From positions 1 to 64,000 of the forward strand of contig NZ_NXLY01000005.1 in assembly GCF_005406225.1 (NCBI RefSeq): DNA of 64,000 bases, given 5' to 3'. Source of the DNA: Campylobacter taeniopygiae (lineage in GTDB: Bacteria; Campylobacterota; Campylobacteria; Campylobacterales; Campylobacteraceae). This document shows, piece after piece, positions 7,720 through 16,392 of the stretch (position 1 is the first letter of the stretch; each line of letters begins with the position of its first letter). The position numbers were made by a program, and so were the translations under genes. A model generated the notes under the pieces. That model searched no databases. It was not told where the DNA came from and worked only from the letters and a program-made list of their open reading frames with translations.

Positions 7720-9894
7720 ATGGCAAAAAAAAATAAAATATTTGATCTTGTTTTTCCTTTTTTAGGACCTTTAATAGGACCGGTTTTAAAGGCTAAAAGT
7801 CTCACTATAGTTGGTTTTATAGTTTGTATTTTAGCTATTATTATCGTTCCTTTGCCAAGTCCTATTTTGGACTTTTTTTTAGCTTTGAGTATTGCTTTAT
7901 CGGTTTTGATTATCCTTATTTCTATTTATATTCCAAAACCAACCGATTTAACCACTTTTCCGACTTTAATCTTAATCATAACGCTTTTTAGACTTTCATT
8001 AAATATCGCTACAACGCGTATGATCTTGAGTGAAGGACAAAATGGACCTGAAGTTGTAAGTGAGATCATCGCTTCTTTTGGTGAATTTGTGGTTGGTGGA
8101 AATATGGTTATCGGAGTAATCGTATTTTGCATCCTTGTTTTGATTAACTTTATGGTTGTAACCAAAGGTAGTACTAGGGTTTCTGAAGTGCAAGCAAGAT
8201 TTACACTTGATGCAATGCCTGGTAAGCAAATGGCTATTGATGCGGATTTAAATGCCGGTCTTATTGATGAACAAACAGCACGTGCAAGACGTCAAGAAAT
8301 CATAGCTGAAGCGAATTTTTATGGCGCGATGGATGGTTCGAGTAAATTTATCAAAGGTGATGCAGTTGCTGGTATTATTATCACAATTATCAATATTATC
8401 GGAGGCTTTTTAATCGGCTCTTTTCAACACGATATGCCATTATCCACAGCTGCTTCAACCTATACTATACTTACCATAGGTGATGGACTTGTATCTCAAA
8501 TTCCTGGCCTCATAACTTCTACAGCTACAGCTATTATTATTACTCGCGCAAGTAAAGATGAGGATAATTTTGCAGAAGGAACTTTAAATCAGCTTTTAAG
8601 TGAATACAGAACCTTATTAATCGTAGGTTTTGTTTTGTTTATTTTTGCTTTAGTACCAGGTTTGCCTCACTTATCTTTAGGATTTATGTCTTTAGTCTTT
8701 TTAGGTTTAGGATTTTTAACCAAACAAGTAAAAGAGGGTAAAATTGAAATCATGGCAGCTAAAAAGACTAAGCCGAGTGCTGCAGCTAGTGGTGGAGCAG
8801 CTGCACCAAATGCTGCAGTTCCTGCTAAGAAAAGCGAAGAAGAAATTTTAAAAGAAGAAGAGCATAAAATTAATGATATTCTTAAGGTTGAAATTTTAGA
8901 ACTTGAACTTGGATATGGACTTATAAAATTAGCTGAAAGCGAATTGACTGAAAGAATTAGATCCATGAGAAGAAGTATCGCAGAAAGCTTAGGATTTTTA
9001 ATGCCAAAAATAAGAATTCGTGACAATTTAAGACTTAAGCCTAATGAATACAGCTTTAAATTAAAAGGAGTTTCCATAGCGAGTGCTGAAATTTATCCGG
9101 ATAAATATTTGGCTATGGATAGTGGATTTATCACCGAAGAAATTGAGGGTATAGCCACCAAAGAACCTGCTTTTAATTCCGATGCACTTTGGATTGATGC
9201 GAATTTAAAAGATGAAGCAACTCTTAATGGTTATATAGTGATCGATCCTGCTAGCGTGATTTCAACTCACATGAGTGAACTTATTAAATCACATGCAAGC
9301 GAGCTTTTAACACGTCAAGAAGTGCAAAACCTTTTAGATAAGGTTAAAAACGATTATCCTATTATAGTTGAAGGTGCTTTAAGTGTGGCACCTGTAAGTC
9401 TTATTCAAAAGATTTTAAAAGATTTACTCAAGTATCATATTCCAATTAAAGATATGCTTACTATTTTAGAGTCAGTTAGCGATATTGCCGAAGTGAGTAA
9501 AAGTTTTGACATGATTATAGAGCATGTAAGAGCGTCGTTAGCAAGAATGATTACAAATATGTATTTAGATGATAAAGGAAATTTAGATATTTTTATTTTA
9601 GATTCTGCTAGTTCGGCGATTTTAATGGAAAATGTCCAATTTAGAGACGGTAGTTATCATTTACCTTTAAGTGTAGCACAAACTGGCGTTTTAGTCGATA
9701 CTTTAAGAGCCGAAGTGGCTGCAGTTTCTAATGGTCGCATCAAACCTTTCATACTTTGTGTTGAGCCGCAGCTTAGAAAATTTATTGCCGATATTTGTTA
9801 TAACTTTAATATTAACATTGTTGTGCTAAGCTTTGCTGAAATTGCTGAAAATACCAATTTCAATACAGAAGGTATTATTAAGATAGAACTTTAA
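7720..9894 (+). CDS. flhA: Flagellar export gate protein FlhA
   Basis: FlhA forms the nonameric ring of the flagellar type III export gate and docks chaperone-substrate complexes. The 724-residue product has about eight membrane helices in residues 20-340, with the conserved cytoplasmic FHIPEP-type segment (VQARFTLDAMPGKQMAIDAD). An Ala/Lys linker (about 350-375) and a soluble C-terminal domain follow. The ATG immediately follows the regulator's stop with no gap, so translation is probably coupled. In this genus flhA is also needed for expression of the sigma-54 flagellar genes. Confidence 0.96.
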   Translation: MAKKNKIFDLVFPFLGPLIGPVLKAKSLTIVGFIVCILAIIIVPLPSPILDFFLALSIALSVLIILISIYIPKPTDLTTFPTLILIITLFRLSLNIATTRMILSEGQNGPEVVSEIIASFGEFVVGGNMVIGVIVFCILVLINFMVVTKGSTRVSEVQARFTLDAMPGKQMAIDADLNAGLIDEQTARARRQEIIAEANFYGAMDGSSKFIKGDAVAGIIITIINIIGGFLIGSFQHDMPLSTAASTYTILTIGDGLVSQIPGLITSTATAIIITRASKDEDNFAEGTLNQLLSEYRTLLIVGFVLFIFALVPGLPHLSLGFMSLVFLGLGFLTKQVKEGKIEIMAAKKTKPSAAASGGAAAPNAAVPAKKSEEEILKEEEHKINDILKVEILELELGYGLIKLAESELTERIRSMRRSIAESLGFLMPKIRIRDNLRLKPNEYSFKLKGVSIASAEIYPDKYLAMDSGFITEEIEGIATKEPAFNSDALWIDANLKDEATLNGYIVIDPASVISTHMSELIKSHASELLTRQEVQNLLDKVKNDYPIIVEGALSVAPVSLIQKILKDLLKYHIPIKDMLTILESVSDIAEVSKSFDMIIEHVRASLARMITNMYLDDKGNLDIFILDSASSAILMENVQFRDGSYHLPLSVAQTGVLVDTLRAEVAAVSNGRIKPFILCVEPQLRKFIADICYNFNINIVVLSFAEIAENTNFNTEGIIKIEL

Positions 9895-9902
9895 GGAAAA
9901 TA

Positions 9903-10961
9903 ATGAAAATTTATCATCTTTCGCATACAGATCTTGATGGTTATGCTTGTCAATTTATCACTCATTTTTATTTTAAGAATGTGAAATTTTACAATTCAAA
10001 CTATGGAAAAGAAATCAATGATAATTTTAATGCTATTTTAAGCGATATCGAAAAAGATGAAAATTTTGAAAAAGCAATTATTTTAATCACAGATTTAAAT
10101 TTAAGCCTTTCACAATGCGAAGAATTTGACAAAATATGTCAAGAAAAAAAGATTAAGATTTTTTTACTTGATCACCATCAAAGTGGGGAAGAGTGTGCAA
10201 AAAAATATCCTTGGTATTTGTTGGACTCAAAAAGATCAGCTACTAAAATCACTTATGATTTTTTCTCTAAAATTTGCCATACAGATTTAGAACTTTCACA
10301 TTTTGTTGATGTAGTTAATGCTGTAGATATTTGGTTAAACGCGGATGAAAATTTTGAGCTTGGAAAAGTTTTTTTAGGCTTAGTTGCTAATGCTAAAGAA
10401 ATCAATCGAGTGATGTTTAAAGAAATACAGGTTTATTATATATTTTTTCTTTTTGAAAGAGCTATTAAATTTATAGGAAAAGAAAATTCTCATATTTTGC
10501 TTGAAAATGCTATACACTTTATAAAAAAAGATTTTTTTATGAGAAATTGTGATGATACACTTGCTAATTTAATTTCTAGTTTTGTTGTTGAAAAACTAGG
10601 GGAGTTAAAAGATGAATTTGGCATAGAATACGGAGGTCATAAGGGAATTTTAACTGTTAATATAGGAAATACTTCCATCATTGGCAATGATTTTTTAATC
10701 AAAAATCCAGACTATGATTTTTTTATTGATGTAAGTTCAAGAAAAACGCTAAGTTTTAGAGCAAATGGTAAAATAGACGTTAGTCTAATGGCTAAAAAAT
10801 TAGTTGGTGGAGGAGGGCATAAAAATGCAAGCGGTGGCTTATTTTCAGCTTATAAAGATAGCTCGAATTACCCTTATATCAAAGCTCAAATTCTTGATCT
10901 TATCAAAAGCAAAGAATTAAAAAAGGAAAGCAAAGATGTCCAAGCAAAAGAACTTAAATGA
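9903..10961 (+). CDS. DHH/DHHA1 phosphoesterase
   Basis: A 352-residue member of the DHH superfamily (RecJ, NrnA, GdpP relatives). The N-terminal domain shows HTDLDG (8-13), a DLN at about 62, the signature DHHQS (about 89) and DAVDIW (about 140), which bind two Mn ions. The C-terminal DHHA1 domain has GGGGHKNASGG (about 300). Likely substrates are short oligonucleotides, pAp or cyclic dinucleotides; the sequence does not choose among them. It starts eight bases after flhA with AAGGAAAAT upstream and overlaps the next gene by 26 bases. Confidence 0.85.
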   Translation: MKIYHLSHTDLDGYACQFITHFYFKNVKFYNSNYGKEINDNFNAILSDIEKDENFEKAIILITDLNLSLSQCEEFDKICQEKKIKIFLLDHHQSGEECAKKYPWYLLDSKRSATKITYDFFSKICHTDLELSHFVDVVNAVDIWLNADENFELGKVFLGLVANAKEINRVMFKEIQVYYIFFLFERAIKFIGKENSHILLENAIHFIKKDFFMRNCDDTLANLISSFVVEKLGELKDEFGIEYGGHKGILTVNIGNTSIIGNDFLIKNPDYDFFIDVSSRKTLSFRANGKIDVSLMAKKLVGGGGHKNASGGLFSAYKDSSNYPYIKAQILDLIKSKELKKESKDVQAKELK

Positions 10962-11172
10962 AGAGTTAGAAGATTTGCAATATGAATTAAGCATTGTTTT
11001 AGAGGCTATGCTTTTATATGCTGGAGTTAAAAGAGAGAAATTAGAATCAGCCATTGAGGCGTATATAGACAATATAGATTTAGTATTAAAAGATTCTCAA
11101 AAAGAGGGCGTTGATGAAATTTTAGAAGTTGTGGAATTTTTAAAAAACAAACATAAGGATTTATTTCTATGA
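10936..11172 (+). CDS. Small conserved hypothetical protein, mostly helical
   Basis: A 78-residue acidic protein, predicted almost entirely alpha-helical, with no Cys, signal peptide or membrane segment. I do not recognise a family. It overlaps the DHH phosphoesterase by 26 bases with GGAAAGCAAAG before the ATG, and overlaps the next gene by four bases. It therefore belongs to the same transcript, probably with flhA at its head. Confidence 0.7.
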   Translation: MSKQKNLNEELEDLQYELSIVLEAMLLYAGVKREKLESAIEAYIDNIDLVLKDSQKEGVDEILEVVEFLKNKHKDLFL

Positions 11173-11801
11173 AAAAAATAGCTACGATAGTTTTAAGCTT
11201 ATATTCTTTAAGCTATGCCAATATTTATGAAAATTTGAGTGATTTTGCTTATAAAAAAACTTCTGATAAAAATGTTAAAGTTGAAAATGCAAAAATAGTC
11301 CATTTTTATAAAAACAATAAAGAATGTTTAGATCTTTTAATCAAATCTAATCAAGTGCAAATTTTAAAAACTTACAATTCTTGCAAAAATTTAGACAAAG
11401 ATTCTAATTTTAATGATTTTTTAAATCACGATTTTCTAACTTTATATAAAAATGATGGGCAAATAATCCAACAAATAACATGGGATTTAAAAAATGCTAT
11501 GCAAGATATTATGATTTATTATAAATTGCATTATAGTTTTAGTCGAAATAAAGATGACATGAGTAAAAATCCAAATTTGGATATTTTAAATATGGATCCA
11601 AAAGAGGGCGGAACCTTACTTTATAAAGTCAATAACCAAGCGTGTGTTGGTATAGAACTTTTAAAACATAATTCTAAAATGGCCATGAAAGTCTATGGTA
11701 TAGAAAATTTAGATAAAAAATGTAAATTCTTTATAGAATCTCCAGATTTTAAAGATATTTCCTATACAGCAAAAGATTTTAATTGGTATTATTTAGAATA
11801 A
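11169..11801 (+). CDS. Hypothetical periplasmic protein
   Basis: A 210-residue product with a short signal peptide (MKKIATIVLSLYSLSYAN). Five cysteines are spaced as C-x19-C and later singles in the mature part, compatible with disulphides. No family recognised. The ATG overlaps the previous gene's TGA (ATGA), so translation is probably coupled. It is the last gene of the flhA transcript. Confidence 0.7.
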   Translation: MKKIATIVLSLYSLSYANIYENLSDFAYKKTSDKNVKVENAKIVHFYKNNKECLDLLIKSNQVQILKTYNSCKNLDKDSNFNDFLNHDFLTLYKNDGQIIQQITWDLKNAMQDIMIYYKLHYSFSRNKDDMSKNPNLDILNMDPKEGGTLLYKVNNQACVGIELLKHNSKMAMKVYGIENLDKKCKFFIESPDFKDISYTAKDFNWYYLE

Positions 11802-11929
11802 AAAAATAGTTTAATTTTTAAAAATATTTTTTTAAAAAAACTGATTTTATCGGAAAAATTATTTTGTCCTAGAGTTTGAAAAACACAAGTATCTAAATCT
11901 CTTTTTTCTTGAATGCTTAAATTTTTCAT
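11789..11929 (-). CDS. Possible 46-residue basic protein on the opposite strand
   Basis: An ATG-started frame of 46 codons (MKNLSIQEKRDLDTCVF..., Lys/Phe-rich C-terminus ending KLFFYSK) overlaps the end of the preceding plus-strand gene by 13 bases. The composition looks coding-like and I recall a similar small gene at this place in C. jejuni (unverified). The ribosome binding site is weak. It could be a small protein or a chance frame. Confidence 0.45.
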   Translation of the reverse strand: MKNLSIQEKRDLDTCVFQTLGQNNFSDKISFFKKIFLKIKLFFYSK

Positions 11930-12032
11930 TTGAAAATTAAACCTTATATAAAATATTGCAAATATGTATTTTATTTTAAATTACTTTAGTTTTTTATTAA
12001 AAATTTAACGATTAATCCTTTTTTAATTTTCA

Positions 12033-12061
12033 TTGACTTTTATTAACCAAAATTATATAAT
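12033..12061 (+). promoter_or_regulatory. Sigma-70 promoter of tsdA
   Basis: TTGACT at 12033-12038 and TATAAT at 12056-12061 with 17-base spacing, 37 bases before the ATG. This is an unusually canonical promoter for Campylobacter, where -35 boxes are normally absent, and suggests strong expression. No obvious operator flanks it. Confidence 0.75.
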
Positions 12062-12098
12062 TAATTGTGATTTAATTTTCTAAAAAGGAGAAAAGCTT

Positions 12099-13088
12099 AT
12101 GAAAAAGAAAATTTCAGTAGCTTTGGCATTAATGTTATTTGGAAGTTGTGCATTTGCACTTGATCAAAAATTAGAAAAAACCAAAAGTGCTACAGGTATT
12201 GACTTACCTAAAGCTAAATGGGTTTTACCTAAGGCATTAAATGAAGATGGTACGATCGATGAGAGCAAAATGCCAAAAGATTCTAAATACGCCCAAATGG
12301 TAATTTTTGGTAACAAAATTCTTAATGAAACTAGCAAATACACTGGACCTCAAGCAAAAGATCCAAAAAAAAGATTTGCAGGAAACAATCTATCTTGCTC
12401 TAGCTGTCACGCAGCGGCTGGAAGTGTTCCAAATCAAGCAGGTTTTGTAGGAATTTGGGGAAGATTTCCACAATATAATGCAAGAGCGGATAAAGTGATC
12501 ACTCTAGCAGATAGAATCAATGGTTGTTACGAAAGATCTATGAATGGCAAACGTATGCCTGAAAATTCTCCAGAAATGAAAGCAATGCTTACTTATATGC
12601 AATGGCTGTCTCAAGGTGTTCCAGTGGGAGCTAAGATCGAAGGTCAAAGCCTTAAAAAAATAGATTATCTCACAAGAGCAGCTGATCCAAAAAAAGGTAA
12701 AAAAATCTATATGGATAAATGTGCAGTTTGCCACCAAGAAAATGGCCAAGGTTTAAAAAATGAAGATACCAAAGGAGCCTACTACATTTATCCGCCATTA
12801 TGGGGAAAAGATAGTTATAATACAGGAGCAGGAATGTATCGCTTAATCAAAGCAGCTTCTTACATTAAAGAAAATATGCCTCAAGGTGATCCTAACTTAA
12901 CTCTTGAAGAATCTTATGATGTAGCTGCTTATATGAATTCTCAATCTCGTCCTGTAAAATCACATAGAGATCAAGATTTTCCTGATAGAAAAGTAAAACC
13001 TTTGGATATGGATGTTGGACCTTATGATGATAGTTTTTCTACAACACAACATCGTTATGGACCTTATAAACCAATGTTAAAAAAATAA
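12099..13088 (+). CDS. tsdA: Dihaem cytochrome c TsdA (tetrathionate reductase / thiosulphate dehydrogenase)
   Basis: A periplasmic enzyme interconverting tetrathionate and thiosulphate; in C. jejuni the homologue is described as acting mainly as a tetrathionate reductase. The 329-residue precursor has a signal peptide (cut after about A20) and two CxxCH haem sites, C100-S-S-C-H104 and C208-A-V-C-H212. A free Cys143 in NGCYERSMNGK is the family's unusual axial thiolate of haem 1. M260 in ENMPQG is the expected axial ligand of haem 2. No tsdB electron carrier is adjacent. It has its own promoter and terminator and an AAGGAG ribosome binding site. Confidence 0.9.
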   Translation: MKKKISVALALMLFGSCAFALDQKLEKTKSATGIDLPKAKWVLPKALNEDGTIDESKMPKDSKYAQMVIFGNKILNETSKYTGPQAKDPKKRFAGNNLSCSSCHAAAGSVPNQAGFVGIWGRFPQYNARADKVITLADRINGCYERSMNGKRMPENSPEMKAMLTYMQWLSQGVPVGAKIEGQSLKKIDYLTRAADPKKGKKIYMDKCAVCHQENGQGLKNEDTKGAYYIYPPLWGKDSYNTGAGMYRLIKAASYIKENMPQGDPNLTLEESYDVAAYMNSQSRPVKSHRDQDFPDRKVKPLDMDVGPYDDSFSTTQHRYGPYKPMLKK

Positions 13089-13094
13089 TTCTCT

Positions 13095-13118
13095 AAGGCA
13101 AGAAATTTTCTTGCCTTT
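13095..13118 (+). terminator. Terminator of tsdA
   Basis: AAGGCAAGAAA (13095-13105) pairs with TTTCTTGCCTT (13107-13117), an 11-bp stem that also carries the T-rich tail. It begins 7 bases after the tsdA stop. Confidence 0.8.
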
Positions 13119-13562
13119 AACTTTCTTAATTTTCTTTCTAAAATTTCATTACAATCTTTTTCTTTAAATTGTAAAAAATAATTTTCAAAAATTCGCAATA
13201 GGGTATTAAAACTAAAAAATAATAAAGCTAAAATTTAGTTTTCAAAATACAAATAAAAATCAATAAATTTATACAATAAATTTTATGGATAAATTAGAAA
13301 CCTACAAAAGGTAAAGTATTTAAAATATGAAATATCCATACTTTAAAGCATAAACAAACGCTTTATTTCCATAAAAATAAAAAAGTTTGAAAATTATAGT
13401 TTTCAATACAAAATTAGAATTTAATATGTATTTTTACCTTTTATCATACTTTTTTAAGTATTTTATATTTTTTAGTCTAAAAAGTTTTTTGACTCATAAA
13501 AAGCTTTTTTTTACTAAGTTGATACTAAAATATTCTTTTAAAATAAAATTGGGAAAATAAAA
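13119..13562. other. AT-rich gap between tsdA and xerH
   Basis: No gene is visible on either strand. It holds the dif-like site described separately, a partial copy of its right half (TAGTTTTCAAAATACAAA at 13236-13253), and a 10-bp inverted pair flanking the site (AAAAGGTAAA at 13306-13315, TTTACCTTTT at 13433-13442). T-rich stretches lie before xerH. A -10-like TAAAAT precedes the xerH start by about 20 bases. Confidence 0.6.
13383..13410. other. Probable dif site (difH) for XerH recombination
   Basis: A 28-bp imperfect palindrome: left arm AAGTTTGAAAA (13383-13393), 6-bp centre TTATAG, right arm TTTTCAATACA (13400-13410). The inner seven bases of the arms are perfectly inverted (TTGAAAA/TTTTCAA). 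An 11-6-11 layout is the standard for Xer sites. It lies 150 bases upstream of xerH and about 7 kb from ftsK, as reported for epsilonproteobacterial difH. The identification rests on layout and neighbourhood, not a database match. Confidence 0.65.
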
Positions 13563-14627
13563 ATGAAATATCCTTTAGATTGTGAAGAAAGTTTTGAAAA
13601 ATCTTTTTTATTTTGGTTGGCCAAATATGTAAAATTTAAACTCAATTCTCTTTCAAATAAAGAACTCAAAAATCCAGAAATTTTAGCTAAAATCAATTTT
13701 GCGCTTACCAAAGGCATTTCAAATATAGAAGAATTAGATGCTTTAGCAAAAAAAGCAAGAAATATAGGTTTAAGCGGAGTTAATACCTATTTTAATCCTT
13801 TAAAAAAGCTTTTTGAATATTTGAAATTTTATAAACTCCATTCTTTAAAACAAATCGATGAAGAGCTAATCGTTGAAATTTTAGCCAGTATTACGGGATC
13901 TTTATCTGATGCAAGTAAAAAAAATCACAGAATTGCTGTGATTAATTTTTTTGATTTTTTAGATAAACAAAATGAAGAGGATGGTAAATCTCATATCTTT
14001 GATATTAATCTTAAAAATTGGGCAGGAATTACAGGTTCTAAAGGTGTTAAACTGCCCGAATTTATGAGCGAAGAAGAAGTTAAAAAATTTCTTGATGCTA
14101 TAGAAAATGCTGATTTTAAAAGCAATACTATACGCAATCAACTCATTATCAAAATCATCATTTTTACAGGAATTCGAGTCAGTGAAGCTATCAATATAAA
14201 AATGGGTGATATTAGCGAAGAAAACGATCTTTATCTTATAAGAATAAGATCAAAAGGTAATAAATACCGTATTGTTATGATTAAAAAAGAACTCATAGAA
14301 TATTTACTTAAAAATGTCCAAATAAACTATATGAGCAAAGATACCTTGCTTTTTGTCAATAAAAAAGGCACTCCCCTAACCCAATCTTACGTTAGTCGCA
14401 TCGTCGAGCAACTTTTATTTCGCGCAGGAATTCGCAAACAAAAAAATGGAGCGCACATGCTGCGTCATACTTTTGCTACTTTGCTTTATAAAAAACAAAA
14501 AGATTTAGTTTTAGTGCAAGAAGCCTTAGGACATGCGAGCTTAAATACCTCAAGAATTTATACTCATTTTGATAACGACAAATTAAAACTTGCTGCACAA
14601 GTTGCAAAGGAGATCAGTGAGCGCTGA
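13563..14627 (+). CDS. xerH: Tyrosine recombinase XerH
   Basis: Single-recombinase chromosome dimer resolvase of the epsilonproteobacteria, working at difH under FtsK control. The 354-residue product has an N-terminal SAM-like DNA-binding domain (about 20-160) and a catalytic domain with the family residues: Arg in TGIRVSEAI (about 204), Lys in RSKGNKYR (about 231), His-x-x-Arg in HMLRHTFA (about 298-301), His in LGHAS (about 324) and Tyr in IYTHFD (about 333). It is somewhat longer than XerC/XerD, as XerH proteins are. It overlaps the next gene by 11 bases. No second xer gene is seen in the window. Confidence 0.92.
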   Translation: MKYPLDCEESFEKSFLFWLAKYVKFKLNSLSNKELKNPEILAKINFALTKGISNIEELDALAKKARNIGLSGVNTYFNPLKKLFEYLKFYKLHSLKQIDEELIVEILASITGSLSDASKKNHRIAVINFFDFLDKQNEEDGKSHIFDINLKNWAGITGSKGVKLPEFMSEEEVKKFLDAIENADFKSNTIRNQLIIKIIIFTGIRVSEAINIKMGDISEENDLYLIRIRSKGNKYRIVMIKKELIEYLLKNVQINYMSKDTLLFVNKKGTPLTQSYVSRIVEQLLFRAGIRKQKNGAHMLRHTFATLLYKKQKDLVLVQEALGHASLNTSRIYTHFDNDKLKLAAQVAKEISER

Positions 14628-16392
14628 AAATTTTGCAGTTTTTGGAAGGTATTTGTATTATGATCTAAAATACATTTTAAGAGCTTATAATCAAAAACAA
14701 AGTAAAAAATATTTCAATTTTGCAGAAAAACATAAAGAAAAATTTTATTTTATAGTCCTTGTTGATTATGAATTTTATAAATATTTATATGATGATAATT
14801 TTAAAAGTAAAGAGGCTTATTTAGTGTTTTTTGCTTACAAAAAAAGGAGGGAATTTTCTGTTTTTTCTATTGATGAGGATAGATTTTTACCCTCTTTTTA
14901 CGATGGGCTTAATTTTCAAAACTATAAAGAAAATTTTTTAAAAGTTAAAAAAGCAATTGCCAAAGGTCAAAGCTATCAAGTCAATCTCACTCAAAATTTT
15001 CATTTTAACACTTTGCTTGATGGTTTTGATTTATTTAATCTTTTATTAAAAAGACAAAATACACAATTTAAAGCTTATATTAAAGATGAAAATCGAGAAA
15101 TTTTATCTTTTTCTCCGGAATTATTTTTCAAAACTAAAAATAATACAATCATTACAAAACCTATGAAAGGAACAATCAAACGAGATAAAGATCCAAAAAA
15201 AGATAAGGAAAATAAACTTTTTTTAAAAAATGATATTAAAAACTTAAGCGAAAATGTGATGATTGCTGATCTTCTAAGGAATGATCTTTCTAAGCTTATT
15301 AAAAAACAAAGTATGAAAGTAAAACTTTTTAAGATACAAAGCTACCCTACTTTACACCAAATGACTTCTATAATCAAGGGCTCTTTAAAGAAAAATATTG
15401 ATTTTTATAAAATTTTCAAAGCTCTTTTTCCTTGTGGATCAATCACCGGTGCTCCTAAAATTGAAACCATAAAACTCATCGAAAATCTTGAAAAAAGAAA
15501 ACGTGGAATTTATTGTGGTTCGATAGGACTTATACATAAAAATAAAAGCAAATTTAGCGTTGCAATACGCACTTTAGAAAAAAGAGAAAATTATCAATAC
15601 AGCGTAGGCGGTGGTTTGGTTTGGGATTCTAATTTAAATGATGAATTTGATGAGTTAAAATTAAAGACTAAATTTTTAATGCCTAAAGATTTTTTTCTTT
15701 TTGAAACTATGTATTATAAAAATGGCAAAATTCTGTTTTTCAAACAACACCTACAAAGGCTTTTAAATTCGGCTATAAAATTTGATTTTAACACTCAAAT
15801 TTTACTTAAAAAATTTGATCAAATATTGCAAGAAAAAACCGATGTAAATGAGTTTTTAAATCTAAGTATCCACAAACTAAATAAAAAGCTTTTTTTTAAA
15901 GAGCATAATTTATTTTATACTAGCAAACTTGAAACTAAACACAAACAAGCCATTGTAAAACTTACTTTAGAAAAAAATGGAAATTACCATATTTCTTATA
16001 ATCATATAAAAGATAACACAAACAATACCCTATTTTTAAGCAAGGAAAAATTAAATTCAAAAAGTGATTTTTTATATCATAAAAGTTCTATAAGAAAATT
16101 ATACGAAGATAAGGCTTCATCGTGGAAAAATAATTCATGCTATGACATAGCGTTTTTCAATGAAAAAAATGAACTTTGCGAAGGATCAAGAAGTAATATA
16201 CTTATAAATAAAAATGGTAAATTTTATACGCCACCTTTAAATAGCGGCTTATTAAATGGAATTTATCGCTCTTTTTTGGTGCAATTAGGCCATGTACAAG
16301 AAAAAAATCTTTATGAAAAAGATTTGATAGAGGCGGATGAAATTTATTGTATTAATTCTGTTAGGGGCTTAAAAAAGGTTTATTTGCAATGA
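14617..16392 (+). CDS. pabB: Fused aminodeoxychorismate synthase component I and aminodeoxychorismate lyase (PabB-PabC)
   Basis: Makes p-aminobenzoate for folate. Residues 1-345 are PabB, the chorismate-binding fold: SYQVNLTQNFHF, the conserved GSITGAPK near 273, and RGIYCGSIG. The rest, from FFLFETMYYKNG near 358, is a PabC-type class IV aminotransferase-fold lyase (ELCEGSRSNILI, SGLLNGIYR). GTG at 14617 is chosen over an earlier possible start at 14590: it follows AAGGAG by four bases and keeps the overlap with xerH to 11 bases, giving 591 residues. It overlaps pabA by four bases, so the pathway from chorismate to pABA is in two genes. Confidence 0.9.
   Translation: MSAENFAVFGRYLYYDLKYILRAYNQKQSKKYFNFAEKHKEKFYFIVLVDYEFYKYLYDDNFKSKEAYLVFFAYKKRREFSVFSIDEDRFLPSFYDGLNFQNYKENFLKVKKAIAKGQSYQVNLTQNFHFNTLLDGFDLFNLLLKRQNTQFKAYIKDENREILSFSPELFFKTKNNTIITKPMKGTIKRDKDPKKDKENKLFLKNDIKNLSENVMIADLLRNDLSKLIKKQSMKVKLFKIQSYPTLHQMTSIIKGSLKKNIDFYKIFKALFPCGSITGAPKIETIKLIENLEKRKRGIYCGSIGLIHKNKSKFSVAIRTLEKRENYQYSVGGGLVWDSNLNDEFDELKLKTKFLMPKDFFLFETMYYKNGKILFFKQHLQRLLNSAIKFDFNTQILLKKFDQILQEKTDVNEFLNLSIHKLNKKLFFKEHNLFYTSKLETKHKQAIVKLTLEKNGNYHISYNHIKDNTNNTLFLSKEKLNSKSDFLYHKSSIRKLYEDKASSWKNNSCYDIAFFNEKNELCEGSRSNILINKNGKFYTPPLNSGLLNGIYRSFLVQLGHVQEKNLYEKDLIEADEIYCINSVRGLKKVYLQ

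Noticed and set aside
7389..7805. A 138-codon minus-strand open frame
   Set aside because: Antisense to the Rrf2 regulator and the start of flhA, with no family pattern.
13498..13514. AAAAAGCTTTTTTTT as a terminator before xerH
   Set aside because: A palindrome with no loop in a T-rich stretch. Too simple and placed just upstream of a start codon.
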